The notes under the pieces: generated by a model | Databases searched by the model: none | The model's input: only the letters and a program-made list of their open reading frames with translations | Told to the model about the DNA's origin: nothing | In this document: one piece after another, positions 47,496 to 56,832 of the stretch | How the letters are laid out: each line of letters begins with the position of its first letter | Numbering within the stretch: position 1 is the stretch's first letter | Origin: a virus | Length of the DNA: 64,000 bases | Virus record (IMG/VR): IMGVR_UViG_3300028844_005117 | Location: 1-64,000 of that record | Direction: 5' to 3' (one strand) | Made by a program: the position numbers and the translations under genes

Positions 47496-48620
47496 TTATG
47501 CTTTTGTTTCTACGTTAGTTTCTTTAGGTACCATAGCAACCACTTCTTCTCTTCTTGAAGCAACAATGTTTCCATAAGTTTCCTCAATAGCTTTTCTTTG
47601 CTTTTCTAATGTGTAAGTCCCTCTAGTTTCTGCCATACCATCTAATAAACCTTGTGGTACTGAATCTTCAAACCAAACCTTCATATATGTTCCAATTAAT
47701 TCTGGAATATTAAGTGTTGTGTTTGTCCAAACACCATTATTTTTAAGTGTAGTTTCACCCTTATCTGATGTTTCTTCCATCCATTCTGGAATCATGTTAG
47801 GAATCTTACCAATTACTGGTGTGTTACACTCCATAGCCTCAATTGGGAATGTTCCGAACCCAGATGGGTCATCAATCCATACTGCTAAACAAGAGTTGGT
47901 TAATTCGTTTGCAAATGCTTCTTTTGGAAGACCTCTAAGTTCCTTGAATGTTACAAACTTGTAAATTGGATATTGAAGGTAGAATGATTTTGCTATTTTT
48001 TGTGCATCACCGTGATTTCTTGTTAAGATTGTCACGATAGGTTCTTTTGGTTTATCATTCATTTTGAACGAGTCAGAAATCCCAACAGGTACAATATGTG
48101 ATTTCATACCAGGAAACAGGCTATTAATATAATCAGCTTGTTTATGTGATGTTGTAATTACATCACTAAAACCATAATCCATATGCCATCTCTTTCCAAT
48201 TGGTAATAACTCTAACAAGTAATCATATGATTGTGAAAAAACAATCTTCTTACATGGGAAAGCCTTAACTTGGTCCATTACATTAGAGAATACCTCTGGG
48301 ATTATAATATAATCTGTTGGTGATACGTTTAGTTGTTGTGCCTCAATTGAAACGTGAGGTAGATTTGCATATTCCTCACCTAACCAATCTGAGATACCCA
48401 TACCTTCTTCGTTTCCACGTACTCGATAATTATTTTTCTCATGCATGATATATGCCTTATAACCTAATTCATTTAACACTTTAACGTGCTCATAAATGTT
48501 AGCAACACTAGCTACTGGGTTACCCAATGTATCTAATGTAAAAAAGTAAAATGAGAAATCTTTGCTATCTATTTTTGCAAGGAGTTCTGCTACTTGTGTT
48601 TCTGGTGTTTTATTTTCCAT
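47496..48620 (-). CDS. GT4-type glycosyltransferase
   Basis: The 374-aa protein has a GT-B fold pattern: an N-terminal Rossmann half with 'IYEHVKVLNELGYKAYIMHE', and a C-terminal donor-binding half with 'VTILTRNHGDAQK' and 'GFGTFPIEAMECNTPVIG' (about 255-272), the Glu-x-x-(x)-E/P loop that holds the nucleotide sugar. It is paired with the GT2 gene 2 bases downstream. Possible targets are virion proteins or host surface glycans. Confidence 0.85.
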   Translation of the reverse strand: MENKTPETQVAELLAKIDSKDFSFYFFTLDTLGNPVASVANIYEHVKVLNELGYKAYIMHEKNNYRVRGNEEGMGISDWLGEEYANLPHVSIEAQQLNVSPTDYIIIPEVFSNVMDQVKAFPCKKIVFSQSYDYLLELLPIGKRWHMDYGFSDVITTSHKQADYINSLFPGMKSHIVPVGISDSFKMNDKPKEPIVTILTRNHGDAQKIAKSFYLQYPIYKFVTFKELRGLPKEAFANELTNSCLAVWIDDPSGFGTFPIEAMECNTPVIGKIPNMIPEWMEETSDKGETTLKNNGVWTNTTLNIPELIGTYMKVWFEDSVPQGLLDGMAETRGTYTLEKQRKAIEETYGNIVASRREEVVAMVPKETNVETKA

Positions 48621-48638
48621 TTTTTTTATTTTTTATTT

Positions 48639-49025
48639 TTATTCTTCATCAATTTCTGTTAATACCCCAAATCCAAGTAACGTATTAAACGCTATTTTAA
48701 ATGGAATTGTGGTACTCGCTAATGCTCTTTCAAAACCTAACGTCTCATCAATTTCTTCATTATATGTTAGTAAAACCTCTAAACACATTCTTAGGACATC
48801 ATACTTTGGTCCATCAATAACTTGTGTTTTTTCATATTCTCTAGTCATCACACTTGTTGAAGTTGATTTCTGACCACCAGCATCATTAGTGGTAATTTTT
48901 TCAGTTTCCGTTTCAGTAGCCATATCGTTATCACTACCGTTGGATACTATATTGGTGTATTTTTCTAAATCGATGATATAATTCTTATCACCTAAACTTA
49001 TCATACCCTCATTATAACTCTTCAT
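48639..49025 (-). CDS. Hypothetical protein
   Basis: The start is ATG 49025, overlapping the preceding gene by 14 bases; the longer frame to 49073 would overlap more. The 128-aa protein has a short N-terminal domain, a Thr/Ser-rich linker and a helical C-terminal domain ('LRMCLEVLLTYNEEIDETLG', 'FKIAFNTLLGFGVLTEID'). It is placed among tail/baseplate genes. Function unknown. Confidence 0.6.
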   Translation of the reverse strand: MKSYNEGMISLGDKNYIIDLEKYTNIVSNGSDNDMATETETEKITTNDAGGQKSTSTSVMTREYEKTQVIDGPKYDVLRMCLEVLLTYNEEIDETLGFERALASTTIPFKIAFNTLLGFGVLTEIDEE

Positions 49026-49650
49026 AGTCAGCTGTTTTGGTTCCGAAGATAGTCTCTCTAAGTTTCTCATCATTCATGAATTCCATAAGGTCATCAATTT
49101 CAAAGTCTGCTTTAACATCTTTATTATATGGTGAGTTAACCTTAACCGATATCTTACCAGAAGGTTTCGCTTCAAGAGCTACTGGACATGCAGTGATTAA
49201 TACATCAAGACCATCCCATTTGTCAGCATAAGCTGTTACAAATCTAAAATTACTCGCTTTACAATGAGTCTTAGATAAGAAAAAGAATGTTGCTGGGATA
49301 CTACCAGCCGCTTCACGACTAACAATCTCAAACTCATGCTCTTCTTCATCCTTCATCTCCATAAGGAATTGATTAAGGTGGGTCATCATGTTAGGGTGTT
49401 GTTGGTCGCCTTGACCAAAGACCTCTAGAGGTGCCTCTAAATAAAGAAACTTTTTTAGTTCACGCTCATCTTCGAAATTAACCAATTCGTGATTCATAAG
49501 ATTAAAATCTGTGATTGGGTATTTCGTAAGGTCAAATTCTATTGGTTTACCTTCTTCGTCACGTCCTGTATCATGATACTTTTCGTACGTATAGGCAAAT
49601 TGTCCAATATAGTCCCTTAGGACTTCGTTAAGTGTTATTCCAATTTTCAT
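49012..49650 (-). CDS. Conserved phage protein, possibly HAD-like fold
   Basis: The 212-aa protein opens 'MKIGITLNEVLRDYIGQFAY', where HAD phosphatases have Asp-x-Asp, and later has 'FFFLSKTHCKASNFRF' and 'DVLITACPVALEAKPSGKIS', reminiscent of HAD motifs II and III. The first catalytic Asp is absent, so enzymatic activity is unlikely. It resembles conserved proteins next to phoH in T4-like marine phages as far as I recall. Confidence 0.55.
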   Translation of the reverse strand: MKIGITLNEVLRDYIGQFAYTYEKYHDTGRDEEGKPIEFDLTKYPITDFNLMNHELVNFEDERELKKFLYLEAPLEVFGQGDQQHPNMMTHLNQFLMEMKDEEEHEFEIVSREAAGSIPATFFFLSKTHCKASNFRFVTAYADKWDGLDVLITACPVALEAKPSGKISVKVNSPYNKDVKADFEIDDLMEFMNDEKLRETIFGTKTADYEEL

Positions 49651-49686
49651 ATGTTAATTATATTAATAATAGTCTGTAAGTAAACC

Positions 49687-50492
49687 TTACCATCTAAAAT
49701 TCTTTCTAAACCAGATAGTGAGTTTTCTAAGGAATTTAGGTTTTTTCTTTTTATTCTTTTTTATTGTGGTTGCAATGTTTACTCTTTCTATAACCTTATC
49801 AAAGTCTACATTAGAATAGTCACGACCATTGAGACTTGTTGGTTTATAGTTGTTAAGTATTTTAGAAATCAATGGGTTTCTAACAATCTCATCTTCACTG
49901 AATTCAATATACCCAATTTGTTCTATATTTTTATGCTTCTTAATACCATCATATAAACCACTATCTTTATAATTCTTGTATCTATCAGATTGGTCAAGGT
50001 CACCAGATATGATGAACTTTGAATTGTAACCAATTCTAGTAAGGAGTGTTTTCATTTGATGTGGGGACATGTTTTGCGCTTCTTCCATTACAAGTATGGT
50101 ATTATCAATACTCTTACCTCTAATGAAACCCAAGGCACCAACAGATATAACACCGTCTTTTTCTAATCCAAGTCGATTCTTAATACCCATGATTTTATCT
50201 ACGATATCTAAAGAAGGACCAACGAATGGGTCTAACTTTTCACGAAGGTCACCAGGCATGAAACCATATTTTTCCTCAGCCTCAACAGCTGGGTTTCAAT
50301 TGCTCTAGCAATCGCAACATAACTCTTTCCAACACCAGCTGGTCCAATTGCAAATATAATTTCTTTTTCAGTGATTAACCTAGAGAAATCTTTTTGTTTA
50401 TGATTCTTACATTTAAGTCTGTGTCTTGTTGGGGTTTCCTTTGATACACTTTCCTCATTAGCTTGTTTTGTAGGCGTTTTCTTCTTCCTCAT
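49687..50492 (-). pseudogene. phoH: PhoH-like ATPase, interrupted
   Basis: The gene opens at ATG 50492 with a basic N-terminus and the Walker A 'IGPAGVGKSYVAIARAIE'. Near 50288-50300 the frame is lost: the original frame runs on to a stop at 50232, while the rest of PhoH continues in another frame ('PAVEAEEKYGFMPGDLREKL', Walker B 'ILVMEEAQNMS', 'FIISGDLDQSD'). About a dozen codons that normally precede 'TRPAVE' are missing, so the change is a deletion that is not a multiple of three, not just a single-base slip. Either a broken gene or an assembly error. PhoH-like ATPases are frequent in T4-like marine phages. Confidence 0.8.
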
Positions 50493-50493
50493 A

Positions 50494-51480
50494 TTATCTA
50501 CCCTTTTTTCTTTCTTTATTCTTGTATCGTTCATCAAGTTCATCTTCTCTGAATTGTTCAATAAGACTAACTCCATCCTTTAATACCTCACTCTTAAATT
50601 TGATAACATAATAACCATCAAATTCAATCAACTTATCAAATCCTGTAATCTTATATTCAAAATCATGTAAGTCCATAACACCTATCGTATTATATGAAAC
50701 AAAATCGACTGTTGAAATGTCTAAGAAATCAGCAACTCTAGGATTCTTCATCGCTTTCTTTACCTCAGATATAAAAAGTTTAGATTTTCTATCATCTGGG
50801 TTGGCGTATTTAGATACGTAAAACTCTAGTAATTTTTCAGTTTCAGAAATGGTTCTAACATTCATCTTTTTAGTAAACATTTCAAGTTCAAACTTAGCTC
50901 TAAATTCTCTAGTACAAGAAATCATTCTTTCTGTTTTATTACTTGATTCATAACCAGCACGACTTATCTCTCCTATAGTTGCTTGCCCCTCTTGTTTACC
51001 TGTATCTGGGTTTTCTGTTATTTGTATTGTCTTTTCAATTTCTTCACGTGAAAGTTCTTTAATATCAAAATCTAATGAGTCAGTCATAACCGAATCATTA
51101 TTAACAACTATTTCTAACTCGTAATCATCATATTCATCAATCTTTATCTTAGCCATCCCAGCTTTCTTTCGACTACCAACAGTTTCAACAATTGGGGTTC
51201 CATCATCTTCATATCCAATGACGTTGATTCTTTTCTCATTTTCAAATTTTTCAGTCTCATCTAAAACCTTATACATTCTCCATCTAAGGTCTCTAACTTC
51301 TTGGTTTATTTCACCTCTAGACAATGCATCGGCAAGTGTTCCTTGGTTATGTCTTCGTTCTTTAGAAGACCCACCACCAGACTCACTATCACCACCTTGT
51401 GATAACATGTTCTCTTCAACGTTACCTGTTGCTAATGCAACAGCAGTAAGTTGTTTCTTTATCCATTTACCCAATCCCAT
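50494..51480 (-). CDS. Conserved structural-module protein
   Basis: The start is ATG 51480 ('MGLGKWIKKQLTAVALATGN'); the longer frame to 51540 invades the epimerase gene. The 328-aa protein has a short amphipathic N-terminus, a Gly/Ser-rich linker ('GGDSESGGGSSKE'), a charged coiled coil and an alpha/beta C-terminal half ending in a Lys/Arg tail. Its position suggests a neck or tail assembly factor. No named family. Confidence 0.6.
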   Translation of the reverse strand: MGLGKWIKKQLTAVALATGNVEENMLSQGGDSESGGGSSKERRHNQGTLADALSRGEINQEVRDLRWRMYKVLDETEKFENEKRINVIGYEDDGTPIVETVGSRKKAGMAKIKIDEYDDYELEIVVNNDSVMTDSLDFDIKELSREEIEKTIQITENPDTGKQEGQATIGEISRAGYESSNKTERMISCTREFRAKFELEMFTKKMNVRTISETEKLLEFYVSKYANPDDRKSKLFISEVKKAMKNPRVADFLDISTVDFVSYNTIGVMDLHDFEYKITGFDKLIEFDGYYVIKFKSEVLKDGVSLIEQFREDELDERYKNKERKKGR

Positions 51481-52477
51481 ATCTCTCAAAAATTTTACAA
51501 ATTCGTTTAGATGACATACCGTCACCATAAGGTGATTCACTTGTTACGTCATAATTATTTATGTGTTTATCAAACAACCCTTTTAAGTCTTTTGGTTCCT
51601 CAACCATGAAACTAGTAAGACCAACTGATTCTGGTCGTTCGGTTACCTTTCGACAAACCAATGCCTTCTTATTAAAGAATGAACATTCTTCTTGGATACC
51701 ACCACTATCTGTAATAACCAATCTACACTTAACTAATGTTTTAATTAACTCATCGTGAGTCATTGGTTCAACAACCTTAACCCAACTACTTAATTTTTTC
51801 CTGTGTTTTTGAACATTAGGATTCGGATGTAATGGTAAAATAAACTCTAAGTGTGGGTGTACCGCAGCAATATCATTTAATTCGTTAAACCATTCACCCA
51901 TTTGCTTATGATTCTCCCTTCTATGCATTGTAATTAAGACCTTATTGGTGTATTCACAATCTTTTTTATATGGTAAAAGATTATCTAGTACCGTATTCCC
52001 AACAACTTGTATCTTAGAACCACTAATATTTTCGTTGCGTAGATTTTTAAGATTTAACTTAGTTGGGCAAAGATGTAAATCAGCAATTGTTGAAACAATC
52101 ATTCTATTATTCTCTTCTGGAAATGGGTTCTCGACATCACCAGTTCTAAGTCCAGCTTCTAAGTGAACTACCTTAATCTTTCTATGCATTGCAGCTATGG
52201 CTAAACCAACAACTGATGTGGTATCACCTTGTACTAGTATATGTGTAATACCCTCAAAACATTCATCTGGAATACTTAAACAATTTTTCATTACTGAATC
52301 TAATCGATTACCATCATAATCAACCATGGTCAAATTAAAGTCAGCATCCTTAGGTGCAATGTCTTTGTGTTGACCAGTGAACAGAGTTTTAAAGGTCATG
52401 TTTGACCTAGTCATCTCATCAATTAATGGTTTAACTTTAATATATTCTGGTCTAGTCCCGTATGTTATTAATATCAT
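51467..52477 (-). CDS. wecB: UDP-N-acetylglucosamine 2-epimerase (non-hydrolysing)
   Basis: The 336-aa enzyme interconverts UDP-GlcNAc and UDP-ManNAc. Family landmarks are 'TYGTRPEYIKVKPLI' at the start, 'VHLEAGLRTGDVENPFPEE', 'LITMHRRENHKQM', and 'ITDSGGIQEECSFFNKKALV', followed by 'RKVTERPE'. Length is slightly below bacterial WecB (about 375 aa). It is the first gene of the glycan cassette in its downstream direction and overlaps the structural gene by 14 bases. The product could feed ManNAc-derived sugars on virion or host glycans. Confidence 0.92.
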   Translation of the reverse strand: MILITYGTRPEYIKVKPLIDEMTRSNMTFKTLFTGQHKDIAPKDADFNLTMVDYDGNRLDSVMKNCLSIPDECFEGITHILVQGDTTSVVGLAIAAMHRKIKVVHLEAGLRTGDVENPFPEENNRMIVSTIADLHLCPTKLNLKNLRNENISGSKIQVVGNTVLDNLLPYKKDCEYTNKVLITMHRRENHKQMGEWFNELNDIAAVHPHLEFILPLHPNPNVQKHRKKLSSWVKVVEPMTHDELIKTLVKCRLVITDSGGIQEECSFFNKKALVCRKVTERPESVGLTSFMVEEPKDLKGLFDKHINNYDVTSESPYGDGMSSKRICKIFERYGIG

Positions 52478-53223
52478 ATAAAATCACCTATTTTATTTAC
52501 TCCCTTATGTTGTACAATTATAGTTGCACAATCGTTGGCAAATTCAATTGCTTTGGTTATATCACCACATTCTAAATACTTAACAACCAATGTAGCCATG
52601 AACGTATCCCCAGCACCAGTCATATCTTTGATATCAACCTTTTCTACTGGATAAATAATCCCTTCGTAATTACAACCTTTACTTCCGATGGTAACAATTA
52701 AATTGTGGTTAAATTTACTCATATCAACATGAGCTTTTACATTGTTATCATATTCTAATTTGTTAATCTTAATTATCTTTGCATTTAAGCAATAATCACC
52801 TAGAATTTTCTTGGTATCAATGAAGACGTTCTTATGATTATTACATAACCATTTAATTTCTTCAACCCCAATAAAACCCTTACAATAATCTGAAATTATT
52901 ATAACATCATAATCTTGAAGTCTTATAGACATTAAATCCTTAAGTTTATCAACACTTGATTTGTCTGAATCGACTCTAACTAACATCTGATTAGTCTTCT
53001 CATCAACATATCTAGTCTTGGTTATTAATTCTTTATTGGTGATGATGTCAACATTCTCATGAATTGACTTAACATTATCAAAAACATTCATAGCCATTCC
53101 ACCATTTTCAATTGTTTTTGTTGGGATTAGTACTGGTACTGGTGCATCTGGACACAGTCTATCACATCTACCATAAATGTAAATGTCACGACAACTATCA
53201 CCAATAATTAAAACCCTACCCAT
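52474..53223 (-). CDS. PfkB-family sugar kinase, HldE/HldA-like
   Basis: The start is ATG 53223 (TAATG overlap). The 249-aa protein has the ribokinase fold: 'VLIIGDSCRDIYIYGRCDRL' (as in heptose-7-phosphate kinases), 'ENGGMAMNVFDNVK', 'DVIIISDYCKGF', and the catalytic 'DMTGAGDTFMATLV'. It most resembles the kinase half of HldE, which phosphorylates D-glycero-D-manno-heptose 7-phosphate; the substrate here is inferred. No nucleotidyltransferase half is present. Confidence 0.85.
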   Translation of the reverse strand: MGRVLIIGDSCRDIYIYGRCDRLCPDAPVPVLIPTKTIENGGMAMNVFDNVKSIHENVDIITNKELITKTRYVDEKTNQMLVRVDSDKSSVDKLKDLMSIRLQDYDVIIISDYCKGFIGVEEIKWLCNNHKNVFIDTKKILGDYCLNAKIIKINKLEYDNNVKAHVDMSKFNHNLIVTIGSKGCNYEGIIYPVEKVDIKDMTGAGDTFMATLVVKYLECGDITKAIEFANDCATIIVQHKGVNKIGDFI

Positions 53224-53627
53224 TACCAACTAACTTCCCAATCTTTAAAATCAGCTGCAAGACAATCAATTTTATAATCTTTACGACCACCAGCTGCTTC
53301 TTGAATTTTATTCTTAGCGACATTACGAATACCGTTTAATCCGTGTGTTAATTCTAAGTCATTACCATCCTTTATACCCTTACGGTAGTTAGATTCATTA
53401 TGCCAGATGTGTAAGTTCATTTGAGATAGGACCACAATTGCTCTTATAATCTCAGCAGTCATCTTCCCTTCATTTTCATCTAAGTGAAGTTGAATATCAT
53501 GTACGATATCATTAATCTCATCTGCATATTCTTCTTTATGGTCTGTTATGAATACCTCTTTAAGTTGAGTTATTGATAATCTATCTACTAATTCAGATAG
53601 TGTTGGTAAATATTTTCTTTGTTTCAT
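53223..53627 (-). CDS. Conserved hypothetical, glycan-cassette associated
   Basis: The 134-aa helical protein has 'LSELVDRLSITQLKEVFITD', 'EINDIVHDIQLHLDENEG', 'LSQMNLHIWHNESNYRKG' and 'THGLNGIRNVAKNKIQEA'. I recall this pattern from small proteins next to sugar genes in phages and bacteria, but no activity is known to me. It is coupled to the kinase gene by overlap, so it may assist it. Confidence 0.65.
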   Translation of the reverse strand: MKQRKYLPTLSELVDRLSITQLKEVFITDHKEEYADEINDIVHDIQLHLDENEGKMTAEIIRAIVVLSQMNLHIWHNESNYRKGIKDGNDLELTHGLNGIRNVAKNKIQEAAGGRKDYKIDCLAADFKDWEVSW

Positions 53628-53628
53628 A

Positions 53629-54294
53629 TTAATTTACTTTATATATTAATTCGGAGCATGACGTTAGTCTACCACCCCAGTTTGCCTTATTTAAAATCTT
53701 AACATCCATCTTAGTTAAATTAAAGTTGGTTGTTAGGTATGTGTGCCACTCCGCACCAGTCTTAACGTTACAGTGGACATGTCGTTCCTCTGGTTTCGTA
53801 TATAACCAATTAGCCGCAGATGCAATTATACATGTATCTGACTTAGAGTGTTTAATTAGATTACTCATGAATACATCAAAACTACTAGGTTCAATGTGTT
53901 CAAAGTGTTCAAATGAACAGATTAAATCGAATATAATTCTCTCACCATTCTCATCAACCAATTCATAATCAACATCCGTTCTTAATATGAAGTGATTATC
54001 TAAGTCGAGGAATGGACTATTAACAGTTTCCTTATTCCCATCTAGTGTTACAATAACCAAATCTGGATTTAGTTTTAATAACCAATGTCTTAAATGACCA
54101 GCCCCCGAACCAACATCTAGAACATACTTCACATCTTTGAAGTTGTCTAATATATCCTTAGACAAATTTTCAAACATATTATGTAATGCGTCACAAGTTG
54201 GACCTTCGAAATGAAGACCGTCATGGTGTTGGTAACCAGCTACAGTTTCTGAGGCATCAATCCCAACGTTTTCAGTATTTGTTTGTTTAATCAT
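53629..54294 (-). CDS. SAM-dependent methyltransferase
   Basis: The 221-aa class I methyltransferase shows motif I 'VLDVGSGAGHLRHWLL' (about 60-75), an acidic residue ending strand 2 ('VTLDGNK'), and 'FDLICSFEHFEHIE' (motif IV region). It probably methylates a sugar or sugar intermediate. It overlaps the epimerase gene by 8 bases. Confidence 0.85.
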   Translation of the reverse strand: MIKQTNTENVGIDASETVAGYQHHDGLHFEGPTCDALHNMFENLSKDILDNFKDVKYVLDVGSGAGHLRHWLLKLNPDLVIVTLDGNKETVNSPFLDLDNHFILRTDVDYELVDENGERIIFDLICSFEHFEHIEPSSFDVFMSNLIKHSKSDTCIIASAANWLYTKPEERHVHCNVKTGAEWHTYLTTNFNLTKMDVKILNKANWGGRLTSCSELIYKVN

Positions 54295-55192
54295 TTTCTA
54301 CTCTATCTTTATAATAATTTATTGTTGTTGATAACGCTTCATCCATTGGTGTGAACTTAAAGTCTGGTAATAAATTAAACATCTCTGTCGTATCTAATCG
54401 TTTAGACCTCACCCCAACATATTTACTGGTATCGTAAAAAATATCATCTGAATTATAGTCAACTGCGTTACAAATGCTTTGAGCGTATTCCCTTATGGTA
54501 TATTCAACCCCAGTACCTAAATTTAAGATTTTATTCTCTAAGTGTAAAGTGTAAAACATAATATTTATCGCATCGTTAACGTAAACCAACTCACGCTTTT
54601 GATAACCATCACCCCAAAGTTCAACATCGGTTCCATGATTCTTACCAGAATAAATCTTCTTGATTAAATCAAATATGAAGTGGGAATCATCTAACTCAAA
54701 GTCAGTACCGTATAGTGTTGATGGAACGTAATACATATACTTCAATCCATATTGTTCAGCATACGACTTAAGACCAACTAAAAGCATTCTCTTGGTCATC
54801 GCATACGTATAAAGTCCAGTATCTGGCTCACCCTTCAAATAATTTTCCTCACTCATGAGGGTATCTGGTGAGTATGAACAACTAGTTCCCATAGCAATCA
54901 TCTTTGCTTGTGGTTGATGGTCACTCCAATACTTAAGGATGTTAGCGTTTATCCTCTCATTAACTTCATATTGCTCCGCTTTATGGTATAAACACCAATC
55001 ACCAGCCTTAGTATGTGCCGCTAAATGGAAGATATAATCAAATTTGACATCATTATAAACATGTAAGTTCTTATCATCCATAAGGTTCGCCACCTTGGTG
55101 TTAGATATTAATACTTCCCAACCTAACTCATCTAATTTCTTCTTTAGGTGTCTACCTAGAAACCCACTTATACCTGTTACTAATACTTTCAT
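54287..55192 (-). CDS. NAD(P)-dependent sugar epimerase/reductase (GDP-fucose-synthase-like)
   Basis: The 301-aa SDR-fold enzyme has the dinucleotide loop 'VTGISGFLGRHL', 'HLAAHTKAGDW', and catalytic Tyr/Lys in 'YTYAMTKRMLL'. 'GTDVELWGDGYQKRELVYVN' resembles GDP-L-fucose synthase (Fcl). It would convert a 4-keto-6-deoxy sugar intermediate. The donor dehydratase is not in the window. Confidence 0.85.
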   Translation of the reverse strand: MKVLVTGISGFLGRHLKKKLDELGWEVLISNTKVANLMDDKNLHVYNDVKFDYIFHLAAHTKAGDWCLYHKAEQYEVNERINANILKYWSDHQPQAKMIAMGTSCSYSPDTLMSEENYLKGEPDTGLYTYAMTKRMLLVGLKSYAEQYGLKYMYYVPSTLYGTDFELDDSHFIFDLIKKIYSGKNHGTDVELWGDGYQKRELVYVNDAINIMFYTLHLENKILNLGTGVEYTIREYAQSICNAVDYNSDDIFYDTSKYVGVRSKRLDTTEMFNLLPDFKFTPMDEALSTTINYYKDRVEND

Positions 55193-56130
55193 TATAGATT
55201 AGTAAAGTTTCTGTTGTTATACTTAATAATCATCTTATAAGCCTTAATAAGCTCCACTACACCACTATCTATTGTATGTGTAGGTCTCCACCCATAATTC
55301 TCTAATTTATCATTAGAGACGATGTAATTCCTATTATCAAAGTCTGATGAAAAGTCATTTTCCACAATAACTAGACTTGGTATGTGTTCTTTAATCTTCT
55401 CACCTAATTCCATCTTAGATAGGTTAGCGGTTGAAAGACCTACGTTGAAGACATCATTATTTAATCTTTGATAATTCTCAATCCCGAAAAGGAATGTCTT
55501 AGCGATATCCTTAACATGGATATAGTTTCTCTTGAAATGAGATTGGAATAGAACTAGATAACCATCAACAACTGATTTGTAAACAAAGTCATTAACAAGA
55601 AGGTCAGTTCTCATTCTAGGTGATGCACCGAATACAGTTGCCAATCTAAAGCAGATACCATTACCACTATTCATGATGTAGTCCTCAGCATCACATTTAG
55701 TCTTAGCATAGTGTGAAAGTGGGTTGAATGGGCTATCCTCTGTGATAATATCTTCCGAACTACCATACTGACTATTCGTGTTAGGCATTAGTAGTTTTTG
55801 AGTTTCACTCATATTATCAACAATTACCTTAACGTGACCAAAATTTAACTTTGTTGCCAATTCCTTATTAGCATCACATGCTGGTGCACCAACAATTGCC
55901 GCCAATGGAATTATGATATCATAATTGGGAACAATACTAGTTAGATATTCAAAATCTGTTGCATCCTTGAGGATGAAATCAAAATTTTCATTTGAACAAA
56001 GATGTAGTAATGATGTTTGTCTGAGTGTTAGGTTATCTAAAACGTCTACCGCATAACCCTTATTTAATAATAATTCTGTTAATGTGGAACCTAAATATCC
56101 AGCCCCACCCGTGATTAAAACTTTTTTCAT
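55192..56130 (-). CDS. NAD-dependent sugar epimerase/dehydratase
   Basis: The 312-aa SDR enzyme shows 'ITGGAGYLGSTLTELLL' (6-22), 'IIPLAAIVGAPACD' and the Tyr-x-x-x-Lys in 'HYAKTKCDAE'. 'RLATVFGASPRMRTDLLVND' is typical of UDP-glucose 4-epimerase relatives. The exact sugar is unknown. One-base overlap with the preceding epimerase suggests they act in the same path. Confidence 0.87.
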   Translation of the reverse strand: MKKVLITGGAGYLGSTLTELLLNKGYAVDVLDNLTLRQTSLLHLCSNENFDFILKDATDFEYLTSIVPNYDIIIPLAAIVGAPACDANKELATKLNFGHVKVIVDNMSETQKLLMPNTNSQYGSSEDIITEDSPFNPLSHYAKTKCDAEDYIMNSGNGICFRLATVFGASPRMRTDLLVNDFVYKSVVDGYLVLFQSHFKRNYIHVKDIAKTFLFGIENYQRLNNDVFNVGLSTANLSKMELGEKIKEHIPSLVIVENDFSSDFDNRNYIVSNDKLENYGWRPTHTIDSGVVELIKAYKMIIKYNNRNFTNL

Positions 56131-56136
56131 TTGTAA

Positions 56137-56832
56137 TTATTTTATTTTCTTTAGAATGAACCCAATATCATTGGTATCTAATGGGTTATATGTGTGTCTA
56201 GGTGATGCGTTAAAGTCGAATCCGATATCTTCAAGACCACATTCTTTAAAGGTCTTTAACCACCATTCATTAGACTTAATACATTGATGGTTCTTACCTT
56301 CAACCAAATTAATCAGACAGATAAAGACACCATCATCATTAAGATGTTTCTTAATGTTATTCAAAACACTAGGTATATCTTCTGGTTTCGGGTGCTCTAA
56401 AACATCCCAAGCGGTGATAACATCAAACGTTTGTTCACCAGTATCGTTAAACATTTGGAATGGTTTTGTGATGTCTGCTTTAAAGAGACACTTATCCTTA
56501 AGATTCAACCAATTATCATGAATGTCCTCAGTAAGTTTACTGGTATCACCAATATACCTAGGTTGTGGTTTTATTCTATTTTTCGATATTTGTATCATCT
56601 TAGATAAATCACTACCTTCAACCCCAACAGCAACATTACCCATATTATAGACATCAACTACTGATTGACCACCAGCACAACCTAAATCCATATAGGAAAA
56701 GTCTTCTTTGTTGGTGATTCGTTTTAGTTCCTCTAAGTATACTGGGTTAGAGTGATTATTTTGTGCAGCCCCTTGTATTGGATTTTCAAAGTCTGGTCCA
56801 ACAGCATTCGGGTGATTAGTTTCTATTCTCAT
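56137..56832 (-). CDS. SAM-dependent methyltransferase
   Basis: The 231-aa class I methyltransferase has motif I 'YMDLGCAGGQSVVDV' (about 47-61), 'VGVEGSDLSKM' and 'FDVITAWDVLEHPKPED' (motif IV with Asp). It resembles FkbM/methyltransf_23-type sugar methylases. The middle of three methyltransferases in the cassette. Confidence 0.85.
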   Translation of the reverse strand: MRIETNHPNAVGPDFENPIQGAAQNNHSNPVYLEELKRITNKEDFSYMDLGCAGGQSVVDVYNMGNVAVGVEGSDLSKMIQISKNRIKPQPRYIGDTSKLTEDIHDNWLNLKDKCLFKADITKPFQMFNDTGEQTFDVITAWDVLEHPKPEDIPSVLNNIKKHLNDDGVFICLINLVEGKNHQCIKSNEWWLKTFKECGLEDIGFDFNASPRHTYNPLDTNDIGFILKKIK

